Source: Flavobacterium inviolabile
GTDB lineage: Bacteria; Bacteroidota; Bacteroidia; Flavobacteriales; Flavobacteriaceae
Length of the DNA: 64,000 bases
NCBI RefSeq assembly: GCF_013389455.1
Contig: NZ_CP058278.1
Span: forward strand, 2,108,001-2,172,000
Direction of reading: 5' to 3'
This document shows, piece by piece, positions 1 through 7,694 of this stretch (position 1 is the stretch's first letter; every line of letters starts with the position of its first letter). A program made the position numbers and the translations under genes. The notes beneath the pieces were generated by a model, which was given only the letters and a program-made list of their open reading frames with translations, was not told where the DNA came from and searched no databases.

Positions 1-1
1 C

Positions 2-112
2 CCTTTTTTAAACGAACATATATTCAAAACCGGTTCAAAAAATACGACTGCGATGTTTACACCTTATTATGATGGTAAACAAATGGGGGGTGCCTTGGCG
101 GTTACTTTTTAA
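2..112 (+). CDS. C-terminal fragment of an unidentified protein (gene begins before the window)
   Basis: An open frame enters from the left edge and ends at TAA 110-112, giving 36 residues that end in ...LAVTF. A terminal aromatic residue after alternating hydrophobic residues is what the last strand of an outer-membrane beta-barrel looks like, so a barrel protein is possible, but 36 residues are too few to name it. A strong terminator follows five bases after the stop, which supports this being a real gene end. Confidence 0.55.
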   Translation, partial: PFLNEHIFKTGSKNTTAMFTPYYDGKQMGGALAVTF

Positions 113-116
113 ACGA

Positions 117-147
117 AATCCTGAAAATATTTGTTTTCAGGATTTTA
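117..147 (+). terminator. Intrinsic terminator after the left-edge gene
   Basis: Perfect 11-bp inverted repeat AATCCTGAAAA / TTTTCAGGATT (117-127 and 134-144) with a 6-base loop and a short T run. It separates the plus-strand gene from the convergent regulator gene that ends at 156. Confidence 0.8.
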
Positions 148-155
148 TTAAAAAA

Positions 156-1604
156 TCATAAATCACGTTTTCCCAACCGACTGGCCAACAGGTTAACTGC
201 TGCTTCCAGTTCCCGTTCGTCCATTGAGGCAAAGCCAAAACGAAAGGCATTTAATTCGCTGTCGGTTCGGATTATTTTTAATTTCCCGCTCTGTTGAAGA
301 TCATCTACAGAGAAATCTTTTTGAAGCATAATCCAGACCGCCATACCTCCCGATGGCAGTGAGTAGGTAACATGCCCGGATAATCTGTTTCGCAGTAATT
401 CATCTAAAAAATCCCTGCGTTGGTGGTACATTTTTTTAGCTTTATTCAGATGCCGTTTGAGTTCACCTTCCTTAATCAGCATGGCCAGGGCATTTTGCAT
501 ATAGCCGTCACCGCCCACATCTATGATCTTCCGGAGGGCAGTACATTGTGCTACAAAATTTTTCGGAGCGACCATAAATCCGATTCGCAATGAAGGATCC
601 AGGATCTTGGAAAATGAACCGATATAAATCACATTCCCCTGATGATGTGCACTTGCCAACGGCAGGTAAGGAGACGAAGCATAATGGTAGTCGTAATCGT
701 AATCGTCTTCGATGATCACAAATGAAAACCTTGCGGAAAGCTCCAGCAGTTTCATCCGCCGTTCCACACTCAATGTTACCGTTGTCGGGTAATGATGGTG
801 CGGAATTACATATACCGCACTAATTTTTTCCTTTTTACAGAGCTGTTCAATCTTATCGGTATCGATGCCCTCTTTGTCCACAGGTACCTCAATGAGTGTT
901 GCACCGGTTTCGGCAAAGGTTTTGTTGGCTACACCATAATTCGGTTTGCCGACGATAATCGCTGACTGGCTGTTTAGAAGCAATTGTGCCGCAAGATAAA
1001 TGCTCATTTGCGCCCCGTGCGTAATCAGGATATTATCGGCCGAAATATTCAAACCTCTGGTAACGGACAGGTAATGAACCAGTTCTTCCCGGAGTTTTAG
1101 CGTGCCTTGTGCCGTGCCGATATGCGCATTTTTGATGGCATAGGTCCGGGAAGTAAGCAGGCGGTATGTTTTCAATAAATCAGAAATAGGGGAAAGGCGG
1201 ACATCAGGATGCCCGTCGTCTATGATGACTTCAGGAATACCATTTTCCGAAGGGACATGCGGATCAATTATCCGATAGGGAACATTCAGTTCATTGTCAT
1301 AGGAAAATCCGGTTTTATTTTCATTCCACTTTTTAGGCTGGAGCAACGGAAGATTTTCGGCTACCGTTACATACCTTCTCGGATAGACCGTGATCCATTC
1401 CTGGGCTTCCAGTTCATCATAGGCCGCGATGACTGTTTTGCGGTGTACATGCAGCAGTGCTGCCAGTTCACGGCTACTTGGCAAATGTGTTCCGGGTTTT
1501 AAAACACCGTTTCTGATGGCATCAATTATCGCAAAAGCAACCTGCTTGTAAACTGAGACTTTACTTTTTTTGTCAAGGATGATTATATGTTCAAATGGAA
1601 ACAT
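156..1604 (-). CDS. MocR/PdxR-type transcriptional regulator (GntR HTH + aminotransferase-like domain)
   Basis: A 482-aa protein. Residues about 14-75 form a GntR winged helix (LPSSRELAALLHVHRKTV, then AYDELEAQEW). From about residue 120 onward there is a fold-type I aminotransferase domain with the PLP-binding motif SFSKILDPSLR, in which K333 is the expected Schiff-base lysine, and the DDYDYDY stretch near residue 300 seen in this family. Such proteins bind DNA through the GntR part and sense PLP or an amino compound through the aminotransferase part; they usually control a divergent neighbour. Here the divergent gene is the GNAT acetyltransferase at 1696, with 91 bp between them. Whether it controls PLP synthesis (PdxR) or something else cannot be told from sequence. 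Confidence 0.92.
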   Translation of the reverse strand: MFPFEHIIILDKKSKVSVYKQVAFAIIDAIRNGVLKPGTHLPSSRELAALLHVHRKTVIAAYDELEAQEWITVYPRRYVTVAENLPLLQPKKWNENKTGFSYDNELNVPYRIIDPHVPSENGIPEVIIDDGHPDVRLSPISDLLKTYRLLTSRTYAIKNAHIGTAQGTLKLREELVHYLSVTRGLNISADNILITHGAQMSIYLAAQLLLNSQSAIIVGKPNYGVANKTFAETGATLIEVPVDKEGIDTDKIEQLCKKEKISAVYVIPHHHYPTTVTLSVERRMKLLELSARFSFVIIEDDYDYDYHYASSPYLPLASAHHQGNVIYIGSFSKILDPSLRIGFMVAPKNFVAQCTALRKIIDVGGDGYMQNALAMLIKEGELKRHLNKAKKMYHQRRDFLDELLRNRLSGHVTYSLPSGGMAVWIMLQKDFSVDDLQQSGKLKIIRTDSELNAFRFGFASMDERELEAAVNLLASRLGKRDL

Positions 1605-1633
1605 TCTGGACTACCTGTTATATTAAAACTGGA

Positions 1634-1666
1634 TTGCAAATATAGTCCAATAGCGTTATACGTTTG
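1634..1666 (+). promoter_or_regulatory. Promoter for the GNAT gene, shared MocR control region
   Basis: TTG at 1634-1636 and TACGTTTG at 1659-1666 (22-base spacer) fit the Bacteroidota -33/-7 pattern and lie 30 bp before the GNAT start. On the other strand 1644-1637 reads TATATTTG, a -7 box placed for the regulator gene. The two overlap, so a bound regulator could affect both directions. Confidence 0.5.
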
Positions 1667-1695
1667 CACTATCATTTTAAAAATAGTTACAAGCA

Positions 1696-2142
1696 ATGCA
1701 TTACAACATCAAAAAAGCCAGTCTGGAAGACCTGGAAGCGTCAGCCGGATTATTCAATCTTTACCGTATTTTTTACCGCCAGGAATCAGATGTCGAAAAA
1801 GGGAAAGCATTCCTGAAAGAACGATTCTTAAACAGCGAATCGGATATTTTCTTAGCAATTGCCGATGGCAGGGCAGTGGGCTTTGTGCAGTTATACAAAT
1901 TGTTTCATTATACCAAACTGCAAAAACAGTGGTTGTTAAGTGATTTGTTTGTCCATCCGGACTATAGAGGAAAGGGCATATCGGTGGCATTAATAGACCG
2001 CAGTAAGCAATGGTGTGAAGAAACAGGTGCATGCGGACTGATGCTGGAAACCGAAAAAACAAATGCTATCGGTAATCAGCTTTATCCGCGTTGCGGATTC
2101 GAGTATGACGGCTTGCACAACTACTACCATTGGTGGAAATAA
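1696..2142 (+). CDS. GNAT-family N-acetyltransferase
   Basis: A 148-aa single-domain GNAT protein, the usual length. The acetyl-CoA pyrophosphate-binding segment LFVHPDYRGKGIS lies at residues 84-96 (R91-G92-K93-G94), followed by the helix ALIDRSKQW and a C-terminal strand with YPRCGFEYDG, typical of small-molecule or amino-acid acetyltransferases. The substrate is not predictable. It is divergent from the MocR-type regulator and is probably its target. A hairpin terminator follows at 2151. Confidence 0.9.
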   Translation: MHYNIKKASLEDLEASAGLFNLYRIFYRQESDVEKGKAFLKERFLNSESDIFLAIADGRAVGFVQLYKLFHYTKLQKQWLLSDLFVHPDYRGKGISVALIDRSKQWCEETGACGLMLETEKTNAIGNQLYPRCGFEYDGLHNYYHWWK

Positions 2143-2150
2143 CAGGCTGT

Positions 2151-2178
2151 ACGGTAAGTCCAAACAGCTTACCGTTTT
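2151..2178 (+). terminator. Terminator-like hairpin between GNAT and the tRNA-like gene
   Basis: ACGGTAAG (2151-2158) pairs with CTTACCGT (2168-2175) and is followed by TTTT. Only four bases then separate it from the tRNA-like sequence at 2183, so if this terminates, the tRNA has no visible promoter of its own; partial read-through is the likely alternative. Confidence 0.6.
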
Positions 2179-2182
2179 AACA

Positions 2183-2256
2183 GGTCGGATGGCTGAGCGG
2201 TCAGGCAAGGGTACGCAATACCTTTTACAGTGGTTCGAATCCATTTCCGGCCTCCA
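2183..2256 (+). tRNA. tRNA-Cys(GCA)-like gene with encoded CCA and C at position 33
   Basis: 74 bases fold into a full cloverleaf: acceptor GGTCGGA/TCCGGCC (2183-2189, 2246-2252), 3-bp D stem GCT/GGC with GG in the loop, anticodon stem AGGGT/ACCTT (2208-2212, 2220-2224), T stem AGTGG/CCATT with loop TTCGAAT, discriminator T73 (2253) and an encoded CCA (2254-2256). The anticodon is GCA at 2215-2217. GCA plus T73 identifies tRNA-Cys. The base before the anticodon is C (2214) instead of the near-universal T33, and position 32 is A. It may be a diverged extra copy, a pseudo-tRNA, or a tRNA-like leader of the next gene, which starts 17 bases later. Confidence 0.7.
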
Positions 2257-2273
2257 TGATAAAATCTTAAAAA

Positions 2274-3011
2274 ATGGAAAATCAAATCATAACGAATATT
2301 GATGAAATTTTAGAACGGATCGCCAAGGTCTGTATCCGAACCGGCAGAAATCCTGAGGAGGTAAAGTTGTTATTAGCGACCAAAACCGTCGCTGCCGATC
2401 GTATTAAAATTGCTTTACAGCACGGACAAGCGCTGATCGCTGAAAACAAAGTGCAGGAACTCAAAGAAAAGTATGAAGTGTTAAAACACGTTCCGCATAC
2501 CTCACATTTTATCGGGCATTTGCAAACCAATAAAATCAAAGATATCCTGAAATACAATGTTTCCTGTATCCAGTCGCTTGATCGTCTGGATTTAGCCGAA
2601 AAACTGCATCACAGACTACAGCTTGAAAACAGCAGTATCGAAGTACTGATACAGGTCAATACATCAAACGAGGAGAGTAAGTTTGGTGTTCATCCGGCAG
2701 ATGCGATCGGATTGATCCGGCAGGTAGCCCAATTTGAAACCCTGAAAATTAAAGGCTTGATGACTATTGGCTTGTTCAGTGCCGAAACCGAAAAAGTACG
2801 TACTTGCTTCCGACTGCTTAAAAACATTCAGCAGCAAATTAGCGCTTTGGCTATTCCTGATGTAGCAATGACGGAATTATCTATGGGAATGAGTAACGAT
2901 CTGGAAACCGCCATTGAAGAAGGGGCTACCATCGTGAGGGTTGGTACGGCAATTTTCGGGCAAAGATTATATCCCGATAGTTACTATTGGAATGAAGGGA
3001 AAAGCTTGTAG
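2274..3011 (+). CDS. yggS: YggS/PROSC-family PLP-binding protein (PLP homeostasis)
   Basis: A 245-aa one-domain TIM-barrel protein. The motif LLLATKTV holds the PLP lysine (K37), followed by [36 protein letters not shown] and [30 protein letters not shown], all hallmarks of the family in the right order. The family has no enzymatic activity known; it buffers and carries PLP in the cytosol. It lies 17 bases after the tRNA-like gene and shares the area with a PLP-dependent MocR regulator, hinting at a PLP theme. It is somewhat longer and more diverged than I would expect of the housekeeping copy, so it may be a second paralogue. Confidence 0.9.
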   Translation: MENQIITNIDEILERIAKVCIRTGRNPEEVKLLLATKTVAADRIKIALQHGQALIAENKVQELKEKYEVLKHVPHTSHFIGHLQTNKIKDILKYNVSCIQSLDRLDLAEKLHHRLQLENSSIEVLIQVNTSNEESKFGVHPADAIGLIRQVAQFETLKIKGLMTIGLFSAETEKVRTCFRLLKNIQQQISALAIPDVAMTELSMGMSNDLETAIEEGATIVRVGTAIFGQRLYPDSYYWNEGKSL

Positions 3012-3050
3012 GTTATTGCTTAACATCAATTAACTTTACACTGAAGTTTA

Positions 3051-3452
3051 TCAAATTAATGACAGACATTTTTCCAGATCAGTTAAAAACGCTGTAACAT
3101 TAAAATTTTTCATTTTTTTATCATTAAGAATTTCTTTTGATTGGTTTAATAGCTCATCAAATAATACGTAGTATTTTTCTTGAATGTTGAGTTGGAAAAA
3201 AAGCGCAAATTCAAGTTTAATTTAATACTCAACTGCTGCTTCTTTTTTCAAAATTTTTAGAGGTCTTACTTTAAAAAAAGGTTCAAATTCCTTTGATACA
3301 CAAATGATATTGATGTAAATTTTATTTACATCTAAACTATACTTCTTTTGCGTAAAGAAATTACTAAAATTATTATTTAAAGTATTCGTTATTAATAATG
3401 TTTCTTCAAAATTAAATTCTCTTGAAAATTGTGCTCCAATACTAAACCGCAT
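3051..3452 (-). pseudogene. Small cytosolic protein gene interrupted by an in-frame TAA (immunity-protein-like, broken)
   Basis: The frame from ATG 3452 runs 76 codons to TAA at 3222-3224, then continues open in the same frame for 56 more codons to TGA 3051-3053. The part after the stop (IKLEFALFFQL...FDELLNQSK...FLTDLEKCLSLI) has protein-like composition and continues the alternating pattern of the first part, so this was probably one gene of about 132 codons. A single GAA to TAA change would explain it. No signal peptide. At the downstream end of the Rhs locus, a polymorphic-toxin immunity role is plausible but the family is not recognised. The alternative is a real 76-aa protein. Confidence 0.55.
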
Positions 3453-3472
3453 AATATTGTTGTCTAAATATT

Positions 3473-3655
3473 TTATTTAAAAAGTAATACTACTAAAATT
3501 ATAATCATAAAAATCAACATAAGAAATGCCCTTAAAGAAAAGGTATTGCTATAAACGGACTTTTTATCTTCCCAAACAATACGTTTCTTAATCATATATA
3601 ATAATATGCAAACACATATTATCAAGAATGTAAATACAATAATTTTATTAGTCAT
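3473..3655 (-). CDS. Small two-helix membrane protein
   Basis: 60 aa with two hydrophobic segments (about 4-20 and 41-58) separated by a short basic and polar stretch. The same size and layout are seen in the 61-aa protein at 11714 directly behind the Rhs gene, so both may be of one kind, possibly membrane immunity or accessory proteins of Rhs cassettes. Function unknown. Confidence 0.5.
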   Translation of the reverse strand: MTNKIIVFTFLIICVCILLYMIKKRIVWEDKKSVYSNTFSLRAFLMLIFMIIILVVLLFK

Positions 3656-3691
3656 AGTTATGGCTTATATAGTGCTACTAAATTATTTCTT

Positions 3692-4213
3692 TCATGGTTT
3701 ATTACTTTTAACTTTTACATACTCAGAGATATTCTTTTTGCATACAAAATAATAATAGTACCTGGCTCTTTCGTCCGTTTTTATGATTGGAATTTCGTCT
3801 TCAGAAACAAACAATCCTCTTTCTTTTTTTATCAAAGTTGAATCCATCAATTTGTATTTTGTTAATACATCAATTAATCCTTTTGATATAATGGAATCGT
3901 TATCGTGCCATAAATAAAGTCTTTTTTTATACTCTACATAACTAGTTGGGAATGATTTTGTTTTACCATTTATAGTATCAGATTGTTTTGGAGTATACCA
4001 TTTTCTTTCATTAAAAACAAAAGCGTATAATTTATCTGAAGATTTTAATTCAGTAATTTCATATATAGATTCTATCTTGTTATTCTTTGTTTTGGTAAAA
4101 TCGATGATAATGTTTTTGATTGCATCCTCTTTTCTCTCTCCTTTTATCATGTAAGCATTGGCACATGATATTGAAATCAGGGTAATTAATGTAGCGCTAA
4201 TAATTTTTTTCAT
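3692..4213 (-). CDS. Exported protein of unknown function
   Basis: 173 aa with an N-terminal signal (MKKIISATLITLISISCANA). Cleavage after ANA by signal peptidase I is possible; the Cys at residue 17 would make a poor lipobox. The mature part is polar, rich in Lys, Asp and Tyr, with no motif I recognise. It belongs to the AT-rich minus-strand run of small exported proteins downstream of the Rhs gene. Confidence 0.65.
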   Translation of the reverse strand: MKKIISATLITLISISCANAYMIKGERKEDAIKNIIIDFTKTKNNKIESIYEITELKSSDKLYAFVFNERKWYTPKQSDTINGKTKSFPTSYVEYKKRLYLWHDNDSIISKGLIDVLTKYKLMDSTLIKKERGLFVSEDEIPIIKTDERARYYYYFVCKKNISEYVKVKSNKP

Positions 4214-4280
4214 ATCAATATGGTTATGATAAATAAAATCTGTTATTCCTGTATATTATCTGAATTGATAAAATAATAGG

Positions 4281-4385
4281 AAAGCATATACATAAGGCGA
4301 AAAACGTCTGGATTTCTCTGCTAATGGATCAATATTCATCTATCTGCCAATCACAGGGTCGTAATTACGTACTTCATATAAGCCT
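4281..4385 (-). pseudogene. Remnant of the conserved Rhs core end
   Basis: The minus strand reads GLYEVRNYDPVIGR, a TAG stop, then [19 protein letters not shown], which matches the end of the Rhs core in the 1186-aa protein (12637-12735) nearly word for word; TAG replaces the Trp codon of [12 protein letters not shown]. Nothing before or after continues the core. It is a leftover of an older Rhs gene or displaced Rhs tip. The rest of 4214-4510 shows only AT-rich sequence. Confidence 0.85.
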
Positions 4386-4510
4386 TAATCCATCCTTTAT
4401 TATTACTAAATACAATTGAAACGGGCTGTGATTGGTTGTTTATTCACACAAATTACATATTCGTACAATCTGATAACTTTTGAACAAAGTCCTTCAATAG
4501 TCAACGAAAC

Positions 4511-4822
4511 TTATATTATGAAAATAATATATATAAATCTACCTGCGTAATATATTAAATATATTAAAAAAGGGATTGTTAGGAATAGATATCTTATTTG
4601 AAATTTAAACCCATTCTTTATATAATCTATAAAAACATACAATGAAAAATATGATGTTAATAAGAAAATAGGAATAAACAGAATCCAATTGATAAAGCCT
4701 GATACACCTCTGAGTAATTTACTTTGATTTTCAGGCATTAAAATTGAAATTATATTAATTAAAACTAAAATAGTAAAGCCTATAAACGCATAATAAGAAA
4801 ATTTTATTGATCTTTTTTTCAT
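4511..4822 (-). CDS. Small integral membrane protein (three helices)
   Basis: 103 aa, with hydrophobic segments near 12-29, 42-67 and 79-102. Its ATG overlaps the TGA of the preceding 41-codon frame (ATGA), which indicates translational coupling. It resembles the 94-aa protein encoded just upstream at 4949 in size, the MKK start and layout. In an Rhs locus such proteins are candidates for membrane immunity proteins. Function unknown. Confidence 0.6.
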   Translation of the reverse strand: MKKRSIKFSYYAFIGFTILVLINIISILMPENQSKLLRGVSGFINWILFIPIFLLTSYFSLYVFIDYIKNGFKFQIRYLFLTIPFLIYLIYYAGRFIYIIFII

Positions 4823-4944
4823 TTATTAAAATAGTATCCATTTTTAATTGCTCTTTGGTCTTCTTTCGAATCAAAACCTCTGAGTGCTTCATTAGCATTT
4901 GGATCTAATTTTATTGACCTGCAGTAAAACTCATTCAGAGTCAT
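4819..4944 (-). CDS. 41-aa reading frame coupled to the next gene (small protein or toxin tail)
   Basis: It starts four bases after the stop of the 94-aa gene and ends in an ATGA overlap with the 103-aa gene, so the three frames are packed like an operon. The protein is soluble and charged, with IKLDPNANEAL resembling a TPR-like helix. It could be the surviving last exon-like tail of a former Rhs toxin, whose immunity gene would be the coupled 103-aa frame. Too short for a family assignment. Confidence 0.4.
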   Translation of the reverse strand: MTLNEFYCRSIKLDPNANEALRGFDSKEDQRAIKNGYYFNK

Positions 4945-4948
4945 CCAA

Positions 4949-5233
4949 TTACAACATCACTTTTATCATTTGACAAATGAAAAAAAGAAAAAAAATAAGA
5001 CCTGGAAAACTGAGTGTCAAAAAAATAAATCTATTTTTTGTTCTTCCTTGTATTAAAAAAACGATACTCTTTAATGAAAAAAAGACCGATAGTAATAACG
5101 CAGGGTAAAATATTAAAGAATTAATGATAGTGAAATATTTCCTATAATAATCTTGATAACAAAATACCTGTAAAAAGTAAAGCAATATGGCAATTACAAA
5201 GAAAAATAAAGAAAGAATTACACTTTTTTTCAT
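4949..5233 (-). CDS. Small integral membrane protein (three helices)
   Basis: 94 aa beginning MKKSVILSLFFF, with three hydrophobic segments near 4-24, 38-60 and 70-90 and the charged linker QGRTKNR. It has the same plan as the 103-aa protein at 4511 and may be a diverged duplicate. Probably encoded in one transcript with the 41-aa and 103-aa frames. Function unknown. Confidence 0.6.
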   Translation of the reverse strand: MKKSVILSLFFFVIAILLYFLQVFCYQDYYRKYFTIINSLIFYPALLLSVFFSLKSIVFLIQGRTKNRFIFLTLSFPGLIFFLFFICQMIKVML

Positions 5234-5365
5234 ATTAAAACGTATGATTAACTTTTATTGTTACAATCTATCTTGTTCGGTATAAATATCAGATGAACAA
5301 CGATTATTAACATTTCGATCTGCTATATAAATATCAAAAATTCTATTTTCTATTTTTAATTTTTT

Positions 5366-5473
5366 TTAAAATCCTTTTGTAACTAATTCTTCTATTTTCT
5401 GTTTCAATTCTTTTTCATTAAGGGGTATTTCATAAAAACTTTCAATAAAAGTTTTACAACTGTTCTCATAGTT
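5366..5473 (-). pseudogene. Orphan 35-codon C-terminal tail
   Basis: Between stops at 5474-5476 and 5366-5368 the minus strand encodes 35 codons without a start codon, ending EKELKQKIEELVTKGF. The charged amphipathic composition is that of a real protein end, not of random AT-rich DNA. Position before the 94-aa membrane protein suggests a displaced toxin or immunity tail. The rest of 5234-5534 contains nothing else I can support. Confidence 0.4.
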
Positions 5474-5534
5474 TTACTGTTAATATGGCCGGCGTTATGT
5501 TATAAACATAGTGTCGTTATTATTGTTTCTGATG

Positions 5535-6032
5535 TTAAATTACTGGGTAAAACGTTTTAATCTTTGTGATTTTAATGGTTTTAAAATTCGATTCAAGGAT
5601 CGCTTCAATCTTATCAGAAAACAAACAAGTTATTATGATTTGCTCATCGTCTTTCAATATGATTTTTGCATAATGGTAATTCTCAAATGCAAATTGACTA
5701 TAGCCACTTTTTTGGAGTCTATTTGCAGTCATAAAAAACACAATTTCATTTATACTATCAATCTTAATCTCTCTTTTGATATTGTTTTTCTTTATTGTCA
5801 ATCCTGATTTCTCTATTTCATAAGTAACGCCTTTACTGTTTTCATAATAATTGTAATGTAAATACAATACAGGTAACATAAAAAGCACAAAAAAAAGGAT
5901 AAGCAAGTAAACTAAAGTTTTATTGGAAAAATCATCATAAAAGTAAAGCGCTAAACCCAAAAAGACTACCGAAGTAAAAATCAAAATTATCAGCATTTTT
6001 AAATGCTTAAAAAGTGTTAACGATAATTCCAT
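5535..6032 (-). CDS. Membrane protein with two helices and a PH-like cytosolic domain
   Basis: 165 aa. Two membrane segments at about 12-30 and 40-60 are followed by a beta-rich soluble domain (YEIEKSGLTIKK, REIKIDSINEIVFF, YAKIILKDDEQIIITCLF) with the strand pattern of bacterial PH (YcxB/DUF304-like) domains. The role is unknown; in this locus an immunity or envelope-stress function is conceivable. Confidence 0.6.
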   Translation of the reverse strand: MELSLTLFKHLKMLIILIFTSVVFLGLALYFYDDFSNKTLVYLLILFFVLFMLPVLYLHYNYYENSKGVTYEIEKSGLTIKKNNIKREIKIDSINEIVFFMTANRLQKSGYSQFAFENYHYAKIILKDDEQIIITCLFSDKIEAILESNFKTIKITKIKTFYPVI

Positions 6033-6110
6033 GTTTTTTTATTTAAAGTTTAAAATTCCTTTTCCTTGTTTATCATACGGTATAATTATGAACAAATTTT
6101 ACAAATTCAA

Positions 6111-6557
6111 TTATTTTATAAAGCCTTCTGAATTAACATTATATCCTAAAATTTTTACTTTGTTGTTTTCTTTTATCATAGAAATTTTTTCCTCAGCAGT
6201 ATAATTGGAATAAACAACCTTATAAGTTAGCAAATATTCTGTTTTGGAATCCGTACCTTTAAGACTTGTCGTTTTCCAATCCAAAAGCGTTAAATCTTTG
6301 TATTCACCTAATTTTTTCTCTTTGGCGTTTAAGAATTCTAAAAATTGATCTTTTGAGGCAACTTTATAAAAATCAGTACTCATAAGATTGAGAACTGATT
6401 TATATTCTTTTCTGGAAGTATAGAGATACAATAATCCGGCAACGGATTCAGCATCTTGCTTGTCTTGTAATTCATTATCATTTTTAACATTAGCACTAAA
6501 ATTGCATGATGTTAACACTGATACCAATAAAATCGTTATAACGAATAGCTTTCTCAT
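6111..6557 (-). CDS. Lipoprotein, DUF4019/DUF3887-like
   Basis: 148 aa from the ATG at 6557; an in-frame ATG at 6584 is less likely because it overlaps the previous gene and would spoil the signal peptide. MRKLFVITILLVSVLTSC gives a lipobox LTSC. The mature part (FYKVASKDQFLEFLNAKEKKLGEYKDL, then YKVVYSNYTAEEKISMIKENNKVKILGY) has the layout of small NTF2-like DUF4019/DUF3887 proteins. It overlaps nothing now and lies four bases after the stop of the preceding lipoprotein gene. Confidence 0.7.
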   Translation of the reverse strand: MRKLFVITILLVSVLTSCNFSANVKNDNELQDKQDAESVAGLLYLYTSRKEYKSVLNLMSTDFYKVASKDQFLEFLNAKEKKLGEYKDLTLLDWKTTSLKGTDSKTEYLLTYKVVYSNYTAEEKISMIKENNKVKILGYNVNSEGFIK

Positions 6558-6561
6558 AAAT

Positions 6562-6906
6562 TTATTTATAAATTTTACCGTCACATTCCCAATTAAAAGA
6601 TAGTATTGTATCTTTTTTATGAATATAAAATACTAATTCTTCCTTTTTCTTTATAATTGTGTCTCCTTTATCAAGATATTTATAGTAAGTACAAAACCAT
6701 CTGTTTTCTTGCTTATACAGCGTATCTTTATTGGTTTTTAAACTTTTTCCTTCAACTTCAAAATTATATACAGAAGTACTATCAACAAGATTTTTAACGA
6801 TTAAAAGACACTCATAATCTTTTTTTATATGTGATAATTTTTCACAGTCTATTTTTTCACATGAGAAAAATTGACAACAAACAAAAAGACATATTATTTT
6901 TTTCAT
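6562..6906 (-). CDS. Small cysteine-rich lipoprotein
   Basis: 114 aa. MKKIICLFVCCQFFSC gives a lipobox FFSC, then a short beta-rich mature part with four more Cys. Unknown family. It is followed four bases later by the DUF4019-like lipoprotein gene, probably in the same transcript. Confidence 0.65.
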   Translation of the reverse strand: MKKIICLFVCCQFFSCEKIDCEKLSHIKKDYECLLIVKNLVDSTSVYNFEVEGKSLKTNKDTLYKQENRWFCTYYKYLDKGDTIIKKKEELVFYIHKKDTILSFNWECDGKIYK

Positions 6907-6950
6907 CTTAATAGCTATTTAGGTAAAATACAGAATATAACATTAGGAGA

Positions 6951-7694
6951 TCATTTAATTTCTCTTTCCCAAACTTGACCTTTCCATTGTAGTTTATTCT
7001 TGTCTTTAATATAAATTAATTCTTGATATGGTTCAAATTCCAAAAAGCATCTGTCAAAATATGGTAATGTAATCGTCAAACAGTTATATTTTTCAGTATC
7101 TATATACTCTTCAAAAATTGAAAACAATATTCTTCCTCTGTAAAGTGCAGTTCCTGAAACATCGGCATCCATACTAAAACGGATCAGATTAGCAGTGATT
7201 TTTCTATCCCATAAATGCATTGACTTAGGTATAGCCATAAATGTTTTGTTAGTTTTGACAGACTTACTGTTATTGTTGTTAAAATGAAAGTTGAGCCTGA
7301 CAGGATGATAATCAGAGGGAAAGTTTACCTGAATATATAGACTATCCTGTGAAAATTTGTTTTCTTTCTTTAAATCATACTCAAAGCCCTTTTGTTTCAG
7401 ATACTTGTCTTCACTGTTTAATTCAAGAAGATCATTGGACAAAACAGTCCATTTGCCTTTGGATGCTATTTCACATTGTTCTACTACGGGGCTAAATGTT
7501 ATTTCTGCTTTAAACAATTTGAATGTGCCATCAGGATTTAATTCGAGTTGTGAATAATTATTATCCGATAATGCCTGATATAACTTATCACTTCTTAAAA
7601 TATAGGTTCCTGCCGGACTATTTTGCAGTTCAATATTTTTGATTGAATTGCAACCAACTAAAAATAAAATTAATATTATCGTTAAAATTCTCAT
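6951..7694 (-). CDS. Lipoprotein of unknown function (lipocalin-like start)
   Basis: 247 aa, with the signal MRILTIILILFLVGC and a clear lipobox. The first 100 mature residues (PAGTYILRSD, LELNPDGTFKL, KGKWTVLSNDLLELNS) resemble the strand order of small lipocalin-like lipoproteins; the rest is not recognised. The ATG overlaps the TGA of a 37-codon frame upstream, which suggests coupling. Confidence 0.7.
   Translation of the reverse strand: MRILTIILILFLVGCNSIKNIELQNSPAGTYILRSDKLYQALSDNNYSQLELNPDGTFKLFKAEITFSPVVEQCEIASKGKWTVLSNDLLELNSEDKYLKQKGFEYDLKKENKFSQDSLYIQVNFPSDYHPVRLNFHFNNNNSKSVKTNKTFMAIPKSMHLWDRKITANLIRFSMDADVSGTALYRGRILFSIFEEYIDTEKYNCLTITLPYFDRCFLEFEPYQELIYIKDKNKLQWKGQVWEREIK

Noticed and set aside
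6033..6110. Possible MORN-like tail (YDKQGKGIL) before the PH-like gene
   Set aside because: Only about 14 codons; could be chance in AT-rich DNA.
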